Below are positions 60,105 through 64,000 of a DNA stretch of 64,000 nt, piece by piece. Every line of letters starts with the position of its first letter. Within the stretch, counting starts at the first letter, position 1. The position numbers and the translations under genes were made by a program. The DNA lies in NCBI GenBank assembly GCA_019454185.1, contig CP075368.1, forward strand, positions 2,645,649 to 2,709,648. Reading direction: 5' to 3'. Source of the DNA: Phycisphaeraceae bacterium (GTDB taxonomy: Bacteria; Planctomycetota; Phycisphaerae; Phycisphaerales; UBA1924). The notes beneath the pieces were generated by a model. The model made no database searches, was not told where the DNA came from, and saw only the letters and a program-made list of their open reading frames with translations.

Positions 60105-61277
60105 TTACGCCTTCACATTCAACTCTACCACCCGTCGCCCGCGGATCGCCTCGCTCCCGAGCTGTCCGCACGCGCCCATCATCTTCCTTCCCTTCGTCCG
60201 CCGGCGTTTCGCGTACACGCCCTCGGCCGTCAGCCACCCCAGGAACGCCTCGACCGCCTCTTCTTCGGGAGCGGGCCACGGCGAATTCCGCCTCGGGTTA
60301 TACGGAATCAGGTTCAGCAGCACACGGGGCGAGTTCGCCTCTCGCTCCGCCTTGTAAGCCCCATCGATCGGGCGGCAGAACGCCGCGATCTCCGCCGCGT
60401 GCTCGCGCCTGTCGTTCACCCCGGGAATAAGCACATACTCCACGCAGAGCTTCCCCGCGCCGTGGGCCGGATACTCGATCAACGCCCGCTGCAGGTCGGC
60501 CATCTCCCACTTGCGATTGATCGGCATGATCTCCGATCGGATCTCGTCGTTCGGCGCGTTCAAAGAGAGCGCAAGCCCCAGGCGCCTCCATCCCCGCTCC
60601 CGCACACGCTCCGAGAGCAGGCGTATCCCATCCACCCGCCCGACGGTTGAGATCGTCACCTTGCTCATCGGCAGCGAGCCGCCCTTGTGGTCGGTGATGC
60701 AGGTGATCGCCCCCAGCACGTTCTCAAGGTTGTCCATCGGCTCGCCCATGCCCATGAACACCATGTTCGAGACCGACTGACCAAGCACGTGCGTCGCGGT
60801 CCACCACTGCGCCACGATCTCCGAAGCATCCAGCGACCGCACCAGACCCATCTGGGCCGTCTCACAGAAGACGCACCCCATCGCACACCCCACCTGGCTC
60901 GAAACGCACAGCGTGTACGTCCGGTTCCCCTTGCGCCCGATCATCGGGATCAGCACACTCTCCGTCTCCACCTCCGAGGCCCGCGGGTCCGTGCCGAGCA
61001 CCCCCGACCTCGGGCCGGGCACGCGAAGCGTGAACTTCCGAACCACACCCTCGGGGCTCTCATCCTCCACCACGCGCCCCAAAGCCGGCGGCGTGAACAC
61101 CCACGCGCCACCCCCGCGCAGCGCGATCTCCCTCCGCCCGCTCCGGTAGCACTCCTTATAGAAGGTCTCCGCGCCGAGCGACCGCCCCACCACGCGATCC
61201 GCCGCCTCACGCACGAACGCATCGCAACCCATCGAAAGCGGGCTCGGCAGTTGCTGGCTCAGTGGCGATTCACTCAC
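60105..61277 (-). CDS. rlmN: Radical-SAM 23S rRNA (adenine2503-C2)-methyltransferase RlmN/Cfr family
   Basis: A 390-residue radical-SAM enzyme methylating A2503 of 23S rRNA (and A37 of some tRNAs). The cluster motif is CVSSQVGCAMGCVFCETAQM with Cys131, Cys135 and Cys138; the second catalytic cysteine is Cys370 in MMGACGQLG; NMVFMGMGEPMDN is the GEP/SAM contact loop; VEYVLIPGVND and LLNLIPYNP are conserved. The start at GTG 61277 gives a normal N-terminus; the frame is open further upstream but through a G-tract tandem repeat whose translation would be pure Gly/Val/Trp. RlmN (no transfer to C8) is likelier than Cfr, as this is a lone chromosomal gene. Confidence 0.9.
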   Translation of the reverse strand: MSESPLSQQLPSPLSMGCDAFVREAADRVVGRSLGAETFYKECYRSGRREIALRGGGAWVFTPPALGRVVEDESPEGVVRKFTLRVPGPRSGVLGTDPRASEVETESVLIPMIGRKGNRTYTLCVSSQVGCAMGCVFCETAQMGLVRSLDASEIVAQWWTATHVLGQSVSNMVFMGMGEPMDNLENVLGAITCITDHKGGSLPMSKVTISTVGRVDGIRLLSERVRERGWRRLGLALSLNAPNDEIRSEIMPINRKWEMADLQRALIEYPAHGAGKLCVEYVLIPGVNDRREHAAEIAAFCRPIDGAYKAEREANSPRVLLNLIPYNPRRNSPWPAPEEEAVEAFLGWLTAEGVYAKRRRTKGRKMMGACGQLGSEAIRGRRVVELNVKA

Positions 61278-61292
61278 CCCAGACTCTACGCC

Positions 61293-61354
61293 ACCCCCCA
61301 CACCAACCCCCCACACCAACCCCCCACACCAACCCCCCACACCACCCCCCACAT
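61293..61354. repeat. Tandem 13-bp repeat (4 exact units plus partial) in the rlmN leader
   Basis: ACCCCCCACACCA repeated exactly at 61293-61305, 61306-61318, 61319-61331 and 61332-61344, then a partial unit. On the rlmN sense strand each unit brings a run of six G, five runs in all, beginning 16 bases before the start codon: a good candidate for an RNA G-quadruplex. Confidence 0.85.
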
Positions 61355-61542
61355 GAGCCACCCACACTTCCCGACACACCAAACACGCGGCATTGGCCCC
61401 TCCACCGTGCGGCAGAGCCCTATCACAGCCCGAATCGGATCGATTCTTGCCCTCTTCCGGCCCGACTCTGCTTGTGACAACAACCAATCTCGATTATCGT
61501 GGTGGGGTTTCCACCCCGGTCAGGCCAGCACGGAGGTACTCG

Positions 61543-62370
61543 ATGCCCCATCACACCCACCAGCACCGCCCGCTCCATCGAGCGTTCACGCTGATCGAGT
61601 TGCTGGTGGTCATCGCCATCATCGCCATCCTCATCGGTATCCTTCTCCCCTCGCTCGGCAAGGCACGCGGCGTCGGTCAGCAGACCGTCTGCCTCGCGAA
61701 CAACCGACAGATCATCACCGCCGCCATCGCTTACGCGCAGAATCACAAAGAACAGATCTGGACCAGCGCGAACTGGGCCAGAGAGACCCTCCCCGGCGGC
61801 CTCTACGGACCCGGCCTCCTCTACGACTTCATCAACATCGCCGATGAAGTCACCGAGTGCCCGACCAACAAACGCCGCGGCAAGAACAACGACGATTCCG
61901 CTGGCAGCATCTACGGCTCAACCCATCTCGACTTCGATTACTGCATGGCCCCTTTCACTGAGGGCGCACGCCTCTCGATCGACATCAGCGTCGCGTACAT
62001 GACACCCGACGGCCCCGCAGGGCTTCGCAAGCTCAACGCGGCATACGAGCACCTCCTTACACGCTTCCGCTCGCTCCCGATCTTCTACGAAGAATCTACC
62101 TACTGGTACAACGACGACATCCCCGACGGGCTCTGGGGAAACTGGGACCAGATCACCACGCGCCACCAACGGGCCGGGCACATCGCCTACATCGACGGTT
62201 CATGCGAACTCTTCAAAGCGCCCCAAGGCGTCAAAGAAGAATGGCAGGAACGCGACAAAGACTTCGAGGCAAACGACATTTTCGTCTCTCCACGCGGCCT
62301 TCCGACCTCGTGGAGACGCCTCTACTGGGCAACCCCGTATAAGTACGGCTGGGTCAACAACCCAACCTGA
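61543..62370 (+). CDS. H-X9-DG pseudopilin-like protein
   Basis: 275 residues. Leader [13 protein letters not shown], His-rich and long, then [20 protein letters not shown] with [20 protein letters not shown], a perfect prepilin start. Body with [16 protein letters not shown] and four cysteines; the H-X9-DG motif is [19 protein letters not shown] (about residues 204-222). CGGAGG at correct spacing before ATG 61543. It is divergent from rlmN across the G-tract repeat. This is the fourth protein of this class in the window. Confidence 0.9.
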   Translation: MPHHTHQHRPLHRAFTLIELLVVIAIIAILIGILLPSLGKARGVGQQTVCLANNRQIITAAIAYAQNHKEQIWTSANWARETLPGGLYGPGLLYDFINIADEVTECPTNKRRGKNNDDSAGSIYGSTHLDFDYCMAPFTEGARLSIDISVAYMTPDGPAGLRKLNAAYEHLLTRFRSLPIFYEESTYWYNDDIPDGLWGNWDQITTRHQRAGHIAYIDGSCELFKAPQGVKEEWQERDKDFEANDIFVSPRGLPTSWRRLYWATPYKYGWVNNPT

Positions 62371-63012
62371 TTCTGCCGTGTCGGTGGCGGCGCTCTCTGA
62401 GGGGTGTATTGGATAGATCGGCTCTCGGAGCCGAGTCTGGCCGGGGTGTCGCCACATTCCAAAGCGGTCTCGCCTGCGTTTCATGGTGAGAGGCCAGCCA
62501 GTCCCTCGTGGTTCTTTGCCTTCATGACTTCATGCCTTCGCGCCTTCGTGCCTTCGTGCCTTCATGTCTTTAGTGCCTTCGTGCCTTGATCTCAATGTCC
62601 ACACTTCTTTCCAAGTTCACTGGCACGTCCGCAAGTCCGTGGCATACTCCTCTTGGCGATGTTCGGGGGGGGGGTAGGGTCTCTGTCGGTCGTCTGCTGT
62701 GGACGCCCCCCGACCCCGGCCCGCACCAACGCCGTCGCCGCGCGCTCCTGCCATCTCTTCGAGTGGCGGGTTGCCGGCGCGAGGAGGATGTGCGATGCGA
62801 ACCGATCATTCGCGCGTCGAAACTCAGACAAGTAGATCAACCCCATCTGATTCAAAGGCAATGCTGCCGGGGATTCGCGTCGTTGGTCTCGATCAGAGGG
62901 GGCTCGTGCCCTCTCGTCGTCGTTGACCTGTCGGGCATCGAATCCCGCCCGGCGTCATGCCGGTCGAGGTTCGCTGCCTGACTTACACGATCGTGGTGGA
63001 AGGAGAAAGCCG
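62371..63012. other. 642-bp intergenic region with simple repeats, no gene seen
   Basis: Several short frames cross this gap in both strands but none shows protein-like composition. It holds the CTTCGTGC-type repeat array (62517-62588), a run of ten G at about 62669-62678, and AGGAG before the downstream gene at 63013. Confidence 0.6.
62517..62588. repeat. Degenerate short tandem array of GCCTTCGT units
   Basis: About eight copies of an 8-9 base unit, GCCTTCGT or GCCTTCAT, with small variations (GTCTTTAGT, CTTCATGA). Regular enough to be a simple-sequence expansion; too short and without spacers for a CRISPR array. Confidence 0.75.
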
Positions 63013-63696
63013 ATGCGAAACGCCATCAAGAGAATACTTGCCCTCGTCGCCCTCATGCTGACCGGAGGAACCGCCATGTCCGATGTCCACACCGTCCTCG
63101 ATCCCGAGCAGCGGATCATCACCAACAACGACCTCGTCTTTGACCTCTTCAACCCAACCGAGTTGGTCGTGACGCCGTTTACGCCTCCCGGGGGAATCGG
63201 CCAGGAGCGAGAGAACACGATGCGGCTGGGTTTCAGGGAACTCGGTGGCGCTCCGAGTGGGCTCATTACTGGAAATCAACTGCCGTTCTTTCCACCTACA
63301 CCCTTCGCCACACCATCGTTCCTTGGTGTCGGCAATCCTCTCCTTCAAGAAGGAACCTGGCTCGACGAGACTCGGCAATGGCTCGACCCCGTGTACGAGA
63401 TCGACTCGGGTATCGTGGAGCCCGCGTCTTATGGACAGTCCGGAAGTCAGGGTGACTTCGACCTTCTGACTTTCGAGGACGGTGATGTCGTGCTCATCGG
63501 TTACGCGAAGTCAGACAAGAGCATGTTTGGGTACGTGCAGATTGAACGGGTATCGACGTATCAATGGAAACTGAACGGCTACCGGTTCGACGATTCCGGT
63601 GCTCCGCTCTTCATGGAGCGATTCGCTGTGCCCGGCTCTGGGTCGCTGCTTGCGCTCGGTGCGGCGGGGCTGATCCGGCCCAAGCGGGGGCGATGA
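63013..63696 (+). CDS. PEP-CTERM-like exported protein, paralogue C
   Basis: 227 residues: signal peptide (about 1-22, ILALVALMLTGGTAMS), a beta-rich body and the tail FAVPGSGSLLALGAAGLIRP then KRGR, a PEP-CTERM-like sorting end. The core GYAKSDKSMFGYVQIERVST with QWKLNGYRFDDSG matches the pair at 23809-25193 (GYATSDLSIFGYMQIERVTE, DWKLIGYAYDPSG), so this is a diverged third member of that family, 38 kb away. AGGAG precedes the ATG. No exosortase visible nearby. Confidence 0.82.
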   Translation: MRNAIKRILALVALMLTGGTAMSDVHTVLDPEQRIITNNDLVFDLFNPTELVVTPFTPPGGIGQERENTMRLGFRELGGAPSGLITGNQLPFFPPTPFATPSFLGVGNPLLQEGTWLDETRQWLDPVYEIDSGIVEPASYGQSGSQGDFDLLTFEDGDVVLIGYAKSDKSMFGYVQIERVSTYQWKLNGYRFDDSGAPLFMERFAVPGSGSLLALGAAGLIRPKRGR

Positions 63697-63737
63697 CTGT
63701 GGAGTAGAGGCAATGCGTTCCATGCGGGAGGATTTCG

Positions 63738-64000
63738 ATGTCTGTGATCTGGACGCTTGAAGATGCGACGTGGTGCAATCGGCAGGGGAACCGGATCGGG
63801 CTTCGCTTCACCGTCTCAGGTCTAGCGTTTACGCCCACGCTGAGGCGATCCAAGGCGGTCGCTTCCAAGGTTGGCGCGATTGTCGGTTGGCGCACGGATC
63901 AGGTGACGCCAAGCCTCTTTCTTCGGTTCGAGTATCAGCTAGAGAACCGAGTCCAATCGGCCGCGCTCGTCACGCTCCAGCAGCCGGGCGCGAACTGGCT
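63738..64000 (+). CDS. Unknown protein, 3' end cut by window edge
   Basis: An ATG at 63738 with GGGAGGA at good spacing opens a frame that stays open to the right edge (87 codons). It begins MSVIWTLEDATWCNRQGNRI, continues with GLRFTVSGLAFTPTLRRSKA and shows an alternating polar/hydrophobic pattern typical of beta-strands, with no signal peptide. I do not recognise it. It lies 41 bp after paralogue C and may be in the same transcript. Confidence 0.55.
   Translation, partial: MSVIWTLEDATWCNRQGNRIGLRFTVSGLAFTPTLRRSKAVASKVGAIVGWRTDQVTPSLFLRFEYQLENRVQSAALVTLQQPGANW

Noticed and set aside
58446..60650. Long open frame on the plus strand opposite the fusion gene
   Set aside because: Arg/Pro/His-rich antisense frame without any motif; the minus-strand protein has clear hydrolase and ATP-grasp motifs.
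61293..61354. CRISPR array
   Set aside because: Units are 13 bp and directly adjoining with no spacers; it is a simple tandem repeat.
60105..61487. Longer RlmN starting upstream of 61277
   Set aside because: The extra 70 residues are Gly/Val/Trp read from the G-tract repeat, which is not a multiple of three and does not look like protein.
62517..62588. CRISPR array
   Set aside because: Octamer repeats without spacers.
1..64000. rRNA, tRNA and prophage genes
   Set aside because: I scanned the intergenic spaces for cloverleaf ends and phage structural genes and saw none; a covariance search would be needed to be sure about small RNAs.

Overview
The window looks like a stretch of a high-GC Planctomycetota chromosome, most likely Phycisphaerae/Phycisphaerales. 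The lineage marks visible in the sequence are: four type II pseudopilin-like proteins with the [13 protein letters not shown] methylation signal (two with a clear H-X9-DG motif); three secreted proteins ending in EF-hand-like dockerin repeats, two of them terminating in Gly-Cys; three PEP-CTERM-like surface proteins ending VPAPG or VPGSG, hydrophobic stretch, Arg tail; and many small TM or lipoprotein genes next to standard housekeeping genes. Genus or species cannot be named from this alone.

Layout. 1-2.0 kb: a GAF protein (cut by the window edge) translationally coupled to an HlyD-type adaptor. 2.2-13.3 kb: DegT aminotransferase, 5-formyl-THF cyclo-ligase, an envelope block (L,D-transpeptidase, N-acetylmuramoyl-L-alanine amidase, undecaprenyl-diphosphatase), a SpoU methyltransferase, serA, a His-rich membrane protein and rsmE. 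13.3-18.5 kb: a prenyltransferase-fold secreted protein, a lipoprotein, an exported Tpx, and a ppi-purE-purK operon. 18.6-21.4 kb: a complete IS1-family transposon with perfect 21-bp ends, 8-bp target duplication and three cargo genes (a ~300-aa unknown, a PIN nuclease, a basic KGG-type protein). 21.4-25.2 kb: acetyl-CoA synthetase and a tandem pair of PEP-CTERM-like paralogues. 25.2-30.7 kb: a pilM-pilN-pilO-pilP-like-pilB operon. 30.9-42.2 kb: futalosine hydrolase-like nucleosidase, an orphan HlyD adaptor, pdxH, dnaB, a trypsin-like dockerin protease, an NDP-sugar epimerase and a deoxyhypusine synthase homologue. 42.5-46.2 kb: a DUF4287/SRPBCC protein, a decayed REP-associated transposase between two inverted REP hairpins, a medium-chain dehydrogenase and an AT-richer dockerin protein. 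46.4-56 kb: two tandem pseudopilin + small-TM-protein cassettes, a GH15 glucanase, a PstS-like protein fused to about eight dockerin repeats, and a third pseudopilin. 56-64 kb: an HD-GYP-like protein, a three-part hydrolase/membrane/ATP-grasp fusion, rlmN with a G-tract tandem repeat in its leader, a fourth pseudopilin, a third PEP-CTERM paralogue and a truncated unknown gene.

How the genes fit together. Much of the window concerns the cell surface: peptidoglycan cross-linking and cleavage, lipid-carrier recycling, a type IV pilus/type II secretion motor, pseudopilins, and exported proteins carrying sorting or dockerin tails. The most unusual parts are the cargo-bearing transposon at 18616-21371 (a two-gene toxin/antitoxin-like pair with an antisense basic protein), the REP/RAYT relic at 43360-43769, and several families of palindromic and G/C-tract repeats placed in gene leaders and convergent intergenic spaces.
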